The notes beneath the pieces are model-generated. The model saw nothing but the letters and a program-made list of their open reading frames with translations. It was not told the DNA's origin and made no database searches. Below are positions 13,295 through 25,102 of a stretch of 64,000 nt of DNA, in pieces. Position 1 is the first letter of the stretch. Each line of letters starts with the position of its first letter. Both the position numbers and the translations under genes were made by a program. Source of the stretch: Marsupella aquatica (Eukaryota; Marchantiophyta); assembly GCA_973895155.1 (NCBI GenBank), contig OZ316897.1, positions 20,150,001 to 20,214,000 of the forward strand, given 5' to 3'.

Positions 13295-14710
13295 CGTCCC
13301 TTCATCAGTCATGTTACCTCCGCGTGGTTGTGTCTGTTGGTAGTGGTGGTGGTGTTCATCAATTATTTTACAATCCATCCTCGTGGACCACGGGAAGGTA
13401 AGCCATCGTAATCAATTGGGTTATACCGATTGGCTAATGGTTCCCTCTGGTGTTGAGAGAAAGCAAGTGGAGTTGACGTCAACAAAGGATTCCCCAGTAC
13501 AAATTTCAAAGGAGTTGTTTTCTAGCAGGCAGGGAACTTACAAGACTGGAGATAGGCTCTTCAGTTGCAGAGGTATCACGGATTAGTTCGCTAATGTATT
13601 TCAAATCACTGGGAACTCAATGCGTTTCTTGTGTAGGGCAGTAATTCATCCAGATGTTCTTTTCTACTATTCCGACACAAGAAAATGATTCTCTAACTTG
13701 ATTGCGTGCATTCGCGTGGCGCGTCATTGTGATGGTCATTCCAACAAGAGCAATCAGCTATATTATGTATCAACCAAGCTCAGATTAAAAGCTATCAGTT
13801 TTATGCTAGTGCAGCAAAAGTGCCCTCCATTCGCCAAGAATTCGACAGTAAATTGACAAGAGTTGGCTTTAGCTTCATGAATATGTTTAGCCATGCCTTG
13901 AGTACTCTCAACAGGCAAGGCCGATCAATTGACTCGTTGGCGGCAGTTGACGAGGGACAGAATTCCTAACAAGGGTTTAGACAATCACGGGCAATTTGCA
14001 CAGCTATTGAGGCAGAGCATTGATCTGGGCAAGCATTGATCTGCAATGCCAAAGAATGAGTGTAGCTCACTCCAAGAATAAACATGCAATCAATCTAGCA
14101 GGCTCTCTTGCATAGGTCATCCATGGTTGCACGTATAGCTCATTAACACATTAATTTTTGTCCATCATTGAAGGCCACCATCGGTCAAAACCAACAACCC
14201 ACATCCTCAGGTTCCGTATGCATTCTACGTTGAGTACAAGACAAATCGCTCTTACAGACTGCACTATTCTTTGACGAGAGTCTAAATGTAAACAAGATTT
14301 TAAACGGGCTACTAACAGATTTGACATATGATGAGCCTTCTCCCCCAAAATTCACTAGTACACATCTGTCATCTTTCGCAGCATGGATCGACCCTAGCTC
14401 GCGAAGAGAATTATACTTGCTAAAGTCGTGAAGCGGTTTCCTAGCTTATAATATTCCAACAAAGAAATTGCAAGAGCACATTTCGAAGCGAGCTCTAGAT
14501 TTAATGTCTTTTTCTTTCCCCAAAGAAACCCTGATACAGGAGACCTTCCGACTCACAGCTTAGTTCGGAGCAAGAAGAAATGTATTTTCGGTGCTCACAT
14601 TAGCGTTTGAGCATCCACAAGTGATAGATCTGAGCACTTCATCAACCTCCGAAAGCTGGGACATGGACGTGACAATTGGAAACTAAACGATGGCGCAGGT
14701 TGGTACTTAC
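13295..14710. other. Spacer downstream of the receptor-kinase fragment
   Basis: If the malectin-like gene to the right were intact, its later exons (leucine-rich repeats, transmembrane helix, kinase) should lie here on the minus strand. I could not recognise them. A short minus-strand frame near 14190-14300 contains AICLVLN, faintly like the CLVNTG motif of malectin-like domains, but this is too weak to call. A plus-strand frame near 13300 encodes one hydrophobic stretch with no family match. Confidence 0.4.
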
Positions 14711-16140
14711 CTTCGGTCCATTGCAAGTTCAGCCAATTGAGGTGGTCCACATACACTTCGAAAGGGCCAAAGCTACTATCACTTAAGTTCCCAAAGTAGA
14801 ACATTGCGCGTAAGAGATAAGTTGACCCAGTCTGCACAGGCAACGAATAGCAGTTTCTGCTGCGTGTACTATCGAAATAGTTGAGCGTCGCTGCTTGATA
14901 TCGGTTCACAGTTCACGAGGGAGTCACTATTAATTTTGACCTGGGTATTTACATTCTTTCCCACTGTCTTGCTGTAAGCAGCATCGATCTCCCAATAGAT
15001 CCCAGTGTTATCTATGTAGGGTACATCACTTCCATTGTCAATACTCAGGAATCCTGCATAGAACGACAGAATTAAATGTATATCAAATTCTCATTGATGT
15101 GCAAAGAGAGCCCCTGGCATTTACAGTATTTCATGAAGCTCTACGGGTGTTTGTGCACAACTATGATATCCATTTTTGGGTCATGTGTACATATGCAGGA
15201 ATTAAAGCCAATGGAGCGTGTGACGTGGTTATCGCCTTAGTTTCCGATCATATTTTTTCATGTGCAGAAATATAAAGCAAGGGGAGGCTGTGACTTCCTG
15301 AGGAAATTCGAACTAAACCTTAGCTAGTTATAATAATTTTATGGGTACTTATTTCTGTACACGTTCTTTTTCATAGCAAGCCATTCCTTAGTATCTGGCA
15401 AAAGCAGCAGCGAACAGGCTTCGAAGATCATTGACAAAACACTGCCGCAATGGGCATGACCACCTTCTGAGAGTTCTATTCTCGCATAAAGCTCTTCGCA
15501 TATGTCATTTGTTCCCGTACAAGTACAAGTCTTACTAAATGATATGGCTCCTCTCTCGCTAGGATGCTCTAATAGAATTTTCACATAACTTGTCCACCAT
15601 CAATTGCCTTCTCAACCCTTCATGAGAACCAATGCGCCAGGTGGATCCAATTATGCATCCTCAAACCGATACGCCTGGTGGATCCGATTATGCGTCATCC
15701 TGAAATAAAGCATGGTGCAGTGGACTTGGAGGATCTTGAGCCACAGACAGCTAGATATGCGCAGCTAGATGTGCGGAAGAAAAACACGACATCTGCACCT
15801 GCAGAGCCTGTATCCCAAGTACTTTGATTGAACGCCAGTATTCTAGCTTTATGCTCAATCGAGGTTTCTTGTGTTGTTCACTCAAAGTCGGGAATAACAG
15901 AAGTCGGGAATAACAGCAATATATACCATGCCCACGTCTACATATGCAGCGTCGGACAAATGTGTGCTCGGGTATGTGCGCTTAATTAGTTGAGATCAAC
16001 TCTCTACCAAAGTACCTTGTGGATGGAGAAAACTCACCTTGTTGGCTTTCAACAGTAGAGATGCAAACAATACAAATGACCAGCAGAAACCAGAGCCAAC
16101 GTGGGCAACTTCCTCCATCGAGGATCTCCATGATCACCAT
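14711..16140 (-). pseudogene. Malectin-like receptor kinase 5' fragment, frameshifted
   Basis: Exon 1 (16140-16038; an alternative start is the ATG at 16131) encodes a 34-residue secretory signal with a hydrophobic core, WLWFLLVICIVCISTV, ending in QQ before the splice. Exon 2 (15053-14711) continues with GFLSIDNGSDVPYID and YWEIDAAYSKTVGKNVNTQV, the start of a malectin-like extracellular domain as in plant LRR receptor kinases. It then has NYFDSTRSRNCYSLPVQ and GSTYLLRAMFYFGN, the conserved ..RNCYSLPV..YLIRA.F.YGN block. These two halves are in different frames. A 7-bp tandem duplication at 14903-14916 shifts the frame by one and leads to a stop. The downstream LRR, membrane and kinase parts were not found. 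I read this as a broken, truncated gene; a sequencing error at the duplication is the alternative. Confidence 0.7.
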
Positions 16141-16671
16141 ACAATCCTGCCTCACGACGCGGGGCTATATATTGATCCAATCGACCAAGTCTCTCATCTC
16201 GCCTTAGTCTCCATTGATTCAATCCTGCTGTTCTACAGGGGTTCTACAAAGTCTGCGATTGAGACGACGTCTTTCCAAACAGGCAGTGCCAACTGCTATG
16301 TCTTAAACTGACTCAGGACGATGTTCAGCCAAGCAAACCTGCTTTGGTCTATCTACTAGTTCCAGGCTCACACTTTCTATCAGCAGACTATCCAACCCGC
16401 ATCCATAATTCAAACTGCAATCCAATCTTGACGCTCTGAAAGCAACTTTTCTTTTGTTGGTTGCAAGTTGCGGGAGCAAATCAGTGATCAGCAGCACACT
16501 ATCCATAACCGTATCGAAAGTTATTCAAACTGGAATCCAATCTTCGAGATCTAGGTGCTCTTCTTTTTTCTAAACAAACTTTGCAAGTTGCAGAGCAGAG
16601 ACGTCTTTAGACTCTTTACTCTACTAGCTCGGTCTTGGCACAAATTCACAGATGAAAGAGTTGCTTCCATT
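16141..16671. other. Spacer between two minus-strand genes
   Basis: Should contain the 5' flank of the malectin-like fragment and the 3' flank of the membrane-protein gene to its right. The 33-bp stretch near 16510-16550 resembles that near 16400-16440 (both run CAATCTTGA-like), suggesting a small degenerate local duplication. No coding region is supported. Confidence 0.4.
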
Positions 16672-19194
16672 CTACTTTCTTTTCGCACTTTTCAGCCGAT
16701 TTTGCTTCCTGTTTCGACTGAAACCTGCCCCGGACCTACTTGCTGGACTCCCGCCATCACCTTTGCTGGTCTTGCTAGCCCCACTCGATCCTTTTTGGGG
16801 CTCCTGATTGCTCACAGTAAGGCTTTTGTCTCCAGAAGTCGTGCCACTTGGGTCGAGGGGGTCCTCCTCGGGCTCTTTTCTGAACACAGTGTCCTTGAAT
16901 ATCAAATCTGGAACGTAGTAATTTCCCAGCCAGAAGATGAACAACAGTACTACACTGCACCCAAAAAACCAAAATTTGTGAGAAGTTCATCCTCGTAATC
17001 CCTTGTTCTACAAGAGACTCATTCTTCCTCTCGATACACTCACAATCTAACCCAAAAATCACTTCATTGGATCAATTGGATGATGAGGGCCAAATGCTGG
17101 CATCACCGAAGTTTAGGGCTTCTTCTTTTTCATTTTTATTGGACCTGCAGGCACCTTTCAGAATTGTCTGCATCACATGCCCTACTCACAACTTAGCAAG
17201 GTCTCGGTCAACCCACTGCAACAAATGAAACTGGGAGTTTACCAGGTGACAGCAAATCGGACAGCTTCTGCACCCTCAACAGGAGTGAAGGGAGTTGGAG
17301 AAACCGTGAAATCGTGGGACGTCACATCCTCCTTCAATATCTGTGCTTGCCTTCCAAGATCCTTAATTTCTTCCATGAGATCTAACCTAAACCCTCTGCC
17401 AGACTGTCCTTCCTCTGATAATAATTCACCATCCACAATTGTGCTTTCTTCGAAGCTACGCGAACTTCCTATTTGCTCCCCCTGAATTTCCTCGGACACA
17501 TCCGATGCCTCTGCAATATCGCTGACAGGCCATCGTCTGGAAACTGGTACATCTCTACTCGCAGAAATATAAAGAGGCCTCCATTCTTGAACTCCTCCTT
17601 CTCTCTTTAACGACAGATATCGATGTTGAACCACGAATGTGAGATCTGAGGCTGATTGCACGGTATCTCTATAGAGAGGAGAGCTGAATAACTCATGAGG
17701 CCGACCATCTGCGATAGAGCATTGCACAGACAAGCTCCGCGGATACAACGGGTTCCCTTTCCGGACACCATATAGAGTAGACTGTAGTTTCTCAATTGTA
17801 ACTATTCGCACTCCTGATATCATCTTGCTGAAAGCAGGCAACACCCACGCTTGCTTTTGTCCTTTGTGGTTGTGGCGTCTGACTTATCTTCCCATTCAAC
17901 TCACGATGAGAAAAGCGTCGGCCACTCCATAAAATTCCATGCCAAATTTCTCTCTTACCTATCTGAAGTACAAATGATAGGTGGTCGAGAAAGTGGATCC
18001 TCCCCTCAGAAAGCAACAGCAGCGAAAGACAGAAACCGAGCGACGAGGGCCAGACAGCGCTTAGAGTGACAAGAGTGTTTACAATTCGCACATGTCGCAG
18101 CCAGTTTTCATTCCCTTATCAATTGCTGCGGAAAAACATTGCAGAGATTTCAACATCGTCTCCTCAATGTTTGTGCACTTGAGGGTGAATAAGATAACAT
18201 GGCAGGACTTAATAAGGCAATTGATGCTACTTCAAAATTTTCTGAACAGGGCTTTAAATGCAGACATCGACCATCGACTTCAAAGTGCAGAAAAAAGAAT
18301 TAAAGTGGATGGAATTGGGCAATCGACGGTGCATTTCACTGGCCGCAGAAAGTCAGGGGCCATGGGACACATACTAGAAGAGACAAGAGACAGGAAACAA
18401 ATTTCCCATGACATCGCAGACTGACGCAGAAAAACCAAAGCAGCAACGCCGAAATGGAGTCAACCCGATTCCATTTTCGTGCCATTTTACTCCTGGACCA
18501 GCCCACCAGTCCCCGACGGAGACTACCAAGCGCATGACCGGCCCAAGTCGTAACGAATCGGGGGAAGGGGGAAGAGAAACAGACAGAAAAAAATAGAGGG
18601 AGTGATATTTAATTCTAAACGGGGACAACGGACATGGCCAGGATGGCAGGATGTCGAGAAAATCAAAACAATGTTGCCAATTGAAGCACCTGGGACAACA
18701 AGCAGAATGGACACTGGTTTTGGATTTATCAGCTCCAGGCCAGCAAGCGACTCAGTGAACTCTATTCAGTTCAGCATTGCTCACAGACAATCTTCACCAC
18801 GGAATTCAACATTGCTGCAGCTGCACTACTCCATTGCAGGACCCCACAAAAAAAATTCACACTCTCCTCCCATACGATTGTCACTGAACCACACACTCAC
18901 CTTGAAACTCCCGAGCCGCGACCACGCCAGTCATACAACGGACCCGGCTGAGTCGCCATTTCCCCTCACTCTCCAGTTTCCACAATCACAGCCCCGTCTT
19001 CACAGCCCACCAAGAATAGTTCACCCACACTGCTCCGACCGAGCGAGTGCAGGACTCGCGATGCGGCAGAGCTCGCCCAGCTCAGGCATCACCACCGCCG
19101 AGCTGGAAATGAGTTCACCATCGCAGGAATTGTGCGCTCGCCCGCCTTCAATCCGCAAGCTGAAGCATGAAGCAGATGGAGCAGCTGCGGCCAT
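16672..19194 (-). CDS. Unrecognised single-pass membrane protein, possibly plastidial
   Basis: Two exons are well supported: one ending at 17243 (from the ATG at 17823 or an acceptor just before 17827) and the last exon 16954-16672, joined in phase with GT..AG borders. The protein has a polar N-terminal half and an acidic, serine-rich middle. It then shows SHDFTVSPTPFTPVEG, a short hydrophobic segment, VVLLFIFWLG, spanning the junction, and NYYVPDLIF. It ends in a lysine/arginine-rich tail (NRKQNRLKSAKRK). A candidate first exon at 19194-19025 (start MAAAAPSASCFS, alanine/serine-rich like a chloroplast transit peptide; donor GTGAAC) joins the acceptor before 17827 in the right frame and would give 345 aa. 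Without it the protein is 287 aa. The first exon is inferred only from phase and composition. The family is not recognised. Confidence 0.6.
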
Positions 19195-19527
19195 CGAAGA
19201 AGAGGAGCTCACTGTAATGGGCCAGCGCGACTCATCCGCGCACATTGCGACCAGTCGCGATATCGAGACCCAATCGCGAGTTCGTCGGCCGTGGCCCTTC
19301 GCACACGTGTGCGTGGTCGCGATTTTCGCGATGCGGAAGAGCGAGCGAACGGTGGCCGCCTTGGGCGAGTTTCTGGCCAAGTGAGGCGCCGCTCTGTCCG
19401 CCGTCCATCTCCATTCAAAATAATATCATCCGCTGGATCCGAATGCTGGCCCCAAACCGCAATTGGGAGGGAATTTTTGTACTGCGGCCTTCTTTTCTTT
19501 GTAAAGCTACTTTTCATTGAGAGAGAT

Positions 19528-19727
19528 TCCACTTCCCGAGCTCGAGAAAGACATCTCGGGTCTCTTAGTAGTCTCGTCGCAGATACCGCTGCAAATCTCT
19601 TAAACTTTCTATTTCACAAACAGCCTCGGGTCTGTAAGCAGCTTATCTATGGTCTCACTTAGGCAATTCAAACAGTTCAGACTAAGTCTTAGATGACTAC
19701 TGTCGAAAAAACTACTGGGACCCGAGA
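19528..19727 (+). pseudogene. TIMELESS exon 2/intron 1 fragment (copy)
   Basis: About 200 bp nearly identical to 8071-8270, in the same orientation relative to the plus strand, so antisense to the coding strand as in the parent. It holds most of TIMELESS exon 2 plus the adjoining part of intron 1, so it derives from genomic DNA, not from mRNA. It lies about 330 bp upstream of the candidate start of the membrane-protein gene. It is followed at once by copy 2 of the dispersed repeat. Confidence 0.85.
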
Positions 19728-19739
19728 GGCCCGAGATCT

Positions 19740-21000
19740 TAAAATGACCGTCCAATTGTGTGATAGACATTGCCTTCCATAAAGGTCAAAAATATGCAAA
19801 CACAACAAAATATTGAAAGGATTGAACTATATAGTAAAGTTCTATTTACAAAGTAAGTTAATCTGCAACCCAGTCCATTGGTAATGATCCCTCTTTCACT
19901 CAACAAGAGGAAATTCAGGGCAAACTACAAGTCCAACTCATCCATATTTGTAGCACCAATGCCCAGGGATCAACTACAGGTCTAATGATTGTTCTAGAGC
20001 CTTCACTAGGCAAGTTCTTCACCAATGTTGTGAATCTTGAGTAACATGACCAAATGCTCCACAGTTTGATACATTTTATTGCAACACAAAGGATTATAAT
20101 AATAAATTATAACAAAGGAGAGGCAAGGTTTAAGAGAAAATAGGCATTTGTGGCTTGTCGTCTTGTGAGAGCAGTGGCACAAATAGAAGCACAACTATCA
20201 GTCAAATCACCTAAATAATTTAAACTCTACTAAAAAGTTGTCAAAGATGTTGAAGTGCCTTTTATCTTGAGAGTGTCAGAGAGGGCCAATAAAAGAGCAT
20301 TTGTAGAAGCAAAAAAATGTCTGACCCGTATCTATCTGCACTGCAAACCTTGTGCAGTTGAGTCTTCAAAGTCTAGTTGGTCGAAAGAGGTATTGCTGGT
20401 TCTGGCATCATTGCGCTCTATTGTGTAGATGAAAGTAATAGATTGGCTTCTAAGCCAATCTTAGAGGTCTTCTCTTCTTTATTTCAATAATTTGTGGTGG
20501 GAAACCAAATTTGGAAATACTATTCTGTATTGCATCATTAAGTTTATTGACTCACTCTTGGCTTGAGTATGATTATTCTTTATGTCACCAATGTATATTT
20601 TTGTTTTTGCATTTTTTGTGATATCATGGCGCACACAAAACTCTCTATTGGTGACACCAACCTATTCCTATAATAGCACATAATATTTTCATCTAAAAAT
20701 CATGTCAGTCTAGCATCTAGGGGCATTAAGTTTTGAGCAGGTGATAATGATATATAGATTTTATTGCAAGTATTGCATGATAAATTAAGTATATTCTTGG
20801 GTTACAAATAATAATAATATTAATAATAAATGATATTATTATAAATAATAAATCTTGATATTAATTGTCAATTAGATATAAAATTATCATGTAGAATAGA
20901 AATATCTTTCTTAGAATGAGAGAAATTGCATACATAAAATCTTGGTTTGATGATCATGCATGTTCGATACAAAATAGGTTTTTCCATACCTTTAGAACAT
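19740..21000. repeat. Dispersed AT-rich repeat, copy 2
   Basis: Matches copy 1 in two blocks (19742-20360 with about 10099-10780; 20385-21000 with about 11460-12100) in the same order and orientation. The intervening block of copy 1 is absent. Because it abuts a TIMELESS exon-2 fragment, it appears to be part of a larger copied segment (8071 to about 12100) with internal deletions. Confidence 0.78.
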
Positions 21001-22019
21001 TTGTTAAGGGTAGAGGTGTAACCCTCCCACTGGACACTCATAACCCACCCTCCATGCACATAACTTCAGAACTGAGGGTTTAGGATAGAGATGTAATACT
21101 CCCGCTGGACTAGTAACCCCAGACCAAACCATCATTACCCTTTACATTGTCTGTGGATCTCAAACCTCAAAAGAGTTTCCAATAGTACACATCACTCTAT
21201 GCTCTGTGACTCTAGAAATCACAAAACTCTTTTGAGGTTTCACAAGCACTCATAGTGTTTTGAACTATTTCTTTTTTGTTTGTGTGAGCTGGGATGGCTG
21301 GACACTAACACCCAACAGCAGCCATTTAGGGAGAACTATGGGCCTCAAAAAGAAAAGGGGGGCTTACATGCAAAATGGCCCTTATGTACCAGGAATTATC
21401 TTAATTTCAAAACATTATGCTTGATATAAGCTATTTAATTTTTAAAATAATATGTACACTTAATCTGAGTAAGTGTTTACATCAAGATGCACATGACATC
21501 TTAAAATTCATAATGCAATCTTTCTTGCTGTTTTCACAAGTATTTAAAAATGTAATGCCACTTAGTCCAAAATTCTCATACACCAGGACCTGTCTTGTAT
21601 ATTAGTACTTTGTTTTATTGAACTTCAAAAAAATAATGATTATCTTATTTTTATTGGCGGATGTAAATTGTTCCATGATTGTTAATGTGACAAAAACTCC
21701 TAGGCATTAATAGTGAAATACTGAACATAAAATAAGGAAAATACAGGGTCGCAAAGCTAGTAAGACAGGGATCATACTTTGTGGTAGGGGTCATTAGGAA
21801 GCAAAATGAGATATGGCAGTACATAATAATTACAATAAGAGTTGTTGTGCTTTTCTGCTTACGATGACCCCACTCAAGCAAATTTTGATTTTTGGTGTTG
21901 TTATCATTCCATCTCTTTGGTTTTACCTTACAAATAATTAGTTGCTAACCGGGTTCCCAACAAAACAAATACATTCTGCAAGTGGAACTAAATTAATGAT
22001 AATTCATCCAATACTTTGT
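21001..22019. other. AT-rich spacer, no gene seen
   Basis: Only short frames without domains. Near 21170-21260 two copies of an AAACTCTTTTGAGGTTT-like motif occur in opposite orientations (21166-21182 and 21223-21240), so a small imperfect foldback is possible. No other structure was found. Confidence 0.4.
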
Positions 22020-22239
22020 GGAGGGTGATATCGATATTACCATGATCGCTGATATTACCTGTAAGCCTTTCATGTTCAAACTGTTGGGCTTCGCTGCCCC
22101 AGGGCTTAGCTCCCAATCCAAGTCTCGATTGCCAACTTTTTTTTTATTTCAACCTATTTGGGCGGCCCATCTTTTTGTGGAATTATGTACATTGATTTGG
22201 ATCAAATTTCTTAGCCCCACTCGTGGCTGGAGTGAAGCT

Positions 22240-22500
22240 CTTCTTACCGACGACACCCACCTTGGGTTCAGTGGGGCCACGAGTTGAGATTTTCTTGCGT
22301 ACCACACCCACCTTGGGTTCAGTGGGGCTTTCTATGCTCATGGGGCACCAGGGGGGCTCTTCTCACCTACCACCTTGCGTTTAGTGGGGGCTTCCCATGA
22401 AGTTTAGTCTACCCATGGTGCCAAGAGTGGGGTTCTTCTTCTCACTAACGACACCCACCTTGCGTTCAGTGGGGCTTTCCACATGATTTGGTTTCCCCAT
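22240..22500 (+). repeat. Degenerate tandem repeat, about 70-120 bp units
   Basis: The core ACACCCACCTTG(G/C)GTTCAGTGGGGC occurs near 22254, 22304, 22366 (degenerate) and 22446, each time followed by a short pyrimidine/purine spacer. Unit length varies. There is no coding potential. Confidence 0.65.
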
Positions 22501-22639
22501 CAATGGCTCAACATGTGGGCTCTCACCTGTAGCTCTTCCCTTCTTTCAAACAACGACGTAGACCAAAATGCCGGTCAGAAAACTGATGTCAAAGTCAACT
22601 GCCCATGCTCTAGCTAGAACTGCTGCATCAGCTCTACAT

Positions 22640-23202
22640 TATACGATAAATTATGCAATATCCAGGACAACAGCAGCAGCGGACATGCAGTGTGGGGTGT
22701 GACACTTGAGCAACCTATGTGGGAAGAAGCTAGCTACCCTTCCCACCGTGGATTTGCTTTGGCCAGTCCACGGAGTACATGCCTCCATGGCAAACGACCG
22801 GACATGCACTCTAAAAACAATAGGAGATAGGAGAGAAAGAATACTGTTAGTCGACCAGGGGCCAATCGATAAAGGTTGCAGTCCTCTCGACGGGATAAGT
22901 TCATGACAGTGCAAATCATTGCAAGGCATCCAAGTCTCACTTGCACAACAATCAGCATATAATGGAAAGTAACTCACTGCCACCAATTTTTGGGCCAGCC
23001 GCGATTGATTCAGAGCCTCCGTCGATGCTTGTACTGCTGGCCAACGTAGAAGAGCAGAATACCATTATTTGGCCAACTGGTCCAACTACTGTAATATATA
23101 GTATAATTATGCCTCCCGATATATGCAATCGACCGCAGATGCACTCCAAAAACTAGGAGAGAAAGAATACTGTCAGTCGACGAGGTGAGAAAGGCCACAG
23201 GT
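22640..23202. repeat. Local tandem repeat, units A and B (left part)
   Basis: Two similar units. Unit A runs through 22760-23010 and unit B begins at about 23080. Both carry AGAGAAAGAATACTGT followed by AGTCGAC. Unit B is interrupted at 23202 by the CACTA element and resumes at 29087, where the text CTCTCGATGAGACAAGTTCA matches CTCTCGACGGGATAAGTTCA of unit A. Unit A therefore serves as a paralogous empty site. Confidence 0.8.
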
Positions 23203-24117
23203 CACTAGAAGAAACCGAGCCTTGTTGAGACTGGAAATTGTGACTATTTTTAGCCCTTGTGACACCAATGTGACTTCCTCAACCATGACCCTGGTTGAGA
23301 CCACACGAGTTATCTAAATGGTGACTAAAATGTGGAAAGTCACTAATACTACTGTAGATCGTGACATGGATGATACCCAAACTGTGACTAGGTTTAGACT
23401 AAAATAGAGCATAAAACTACACATCTAATGTGACTACCATGACCTCCGACGAACTTAGATTACTGGTGTTTGCGACTAAGTTGTGACTATGTGTAGTCAT
23501 TTCAGAAGTATCAGTTTTAACATCTCCAAGTTGTCAACACATCCTTTGGATCTGGTGTTAGTCTGTAGTGTTTATAACTAAGATTGTTGAAGGAAACTAC
23601 AAGGCCGAGTAATGAACATGACTTATAAGGCGATTGTTGAGGACTTATGGGTCTTGTGTTAGTATTTGTGGTATAATTGTGAGATGCACTCTTGTCTATG
23701 ACTATTTTATTCTAGTCATAGTTTTCAAAGTATCGTGCATTCATGACAATTGCACGAGTATAATGAAACATATGGTGCATTCAACACATTCAAAGGCATG
23801 ATACGGAATGAGTTGAACACATTTTCAAAATGAAGAATTCATAGCAACAGAATTTATCCAAATTATAGTTCACAATGATACAAGACTAATGCGATCAATT
23901 CATGATCTTGCAAAATGTATGTGCATCTGCAATACACCAATGAATACAAGAGCTCTAGACAAACAGCTGCTTCTAACCTACATACCTAGTCATTTGGGAA
24001 AACTCAAACCAAAATGTTCATATTAACTAATATCATGTCAAAGGTAAGGGTTCTTATGCTTTCTACATACAAAAAGCATGAAACTAAAACTACAAACACA
24101 TGGCTGTATGCATGACT

Positions 24118-25102
24118 TTACTGTTCATCCTCTATAAACTTGCTTGGCCACAATATTGTAGAATGTACTACATCAAGAAGAACTCTTTGAGGAGGATCAT
24201 CATTGGTGTTGGGAAAAGGGAGAGCAGCCTTTGGAACCACAAGTAAGTCTATTAACACTACAGAATAACTAGGTGGAACTTTTCTCCCATGGAAAGTTGT
24301 GGAACCTGCTTGCACCTTGCCAAATCCTACACATGTCCCACTATCATCAATAACCAACAACTTAGAATGCCCTCTGCATTTGGTGCCTTCACTCTTTCCA
24401 CCTTAGATTTCTCCTTCACCACTGACCTTGGAGGTTTGTAGGTTGCCCTTGTTGTGGCTCTGCTTTCAGTAGACTTGCTTATGGTGCGCATGCTCCCCTT
24501 CTTTGAATTCACAATAGTCAAGTCTGTCTCCAGGGGCACTTCACATGGGATGGCCACAGAAGTAGACTCCTTCCCTCGGGGGGGTCACTATATGAAGGGT
24601 CATACATCAAGTGCGACGGTTTGGGTCATTTATGACCCCCCTAAGTCACTTTCTAGAAAGTTGTACGACACCAATCATGTGATGACACGTATGCATTTTG
24701 CAATTAAACAACCATATATTTCCATAGAAGACTTAATAAGTCTTCCGCCAAAACCATTTAAATGGCCCTATACTTCGTCGCACATGATATGCCACTTCCA
24801 TGGAAGTGACCCCCCAGCTCCTTCCTAGGGATGGCCATAGGAGCAAACATCTCTGTTGGCATGGGCATACTAGTAGACCCACCTGTTGTTGTCAATTCTA
24901 GTAATTTTGGAATGGGACCAAGATCAGGGTCCACATTCCATAAACATTCTTCCATATAGCATGTATCTGGCTCAGCATTATCATTGTCAGGGAAAGTATA
25001 TTGTTCCTCTACCCCAACATTTGAATTGATATCCCCTTCGAACGACCCAATTGAAATGGCAAAACAAACAACACATGGGCAGTTCCCCTGAAGCAGCATC
25101 AT
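24118..25102 (-). pseudogene. CACTA accessory-protein remnant (TNP1/DUF8039-like)
   Basis: Broken minus-strand frames inside the CACTA element. The downstream piece (24360-24118) reads CVGFGKVQAGSTTFHGRK, then YSVVLIDLLVV, then VVHSTILWPSKFI. This order (a C..G.V turn, a VxVD strand, and A....W P..L) resembles the DUF8039-type domain common in plant En/Spm accessory proteins. The upstream pieces at 24557-24327 and 25102-24758 are lysine-rich and acidic and lie in different frames. The similarity is judged by eye only. Confidence 0.5.

Noticed and set aside
13223-13411. Short frame with a hydrophobic segment, considered as a membrane-anchor exon (P450-like)
   Set aside because: Only one hydrophobic stretch overlapping dispersed-repeat copy 3; no downstream conserved P450 motifs were found.
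15339-15584. 81-codon minus-strand frame in the intron of the malectin-like fragment
   Set aside because: Not in phase with the flanking exons in any convincing way and no domain recognised.
18602-19384. 260-codon plus-strand open frame
   Set aside because: Composition is low-complexity (S, P, H, R) with no domain or splice context, and it is antisense to the better candidate exon at 19194-19025 on the minus strand.
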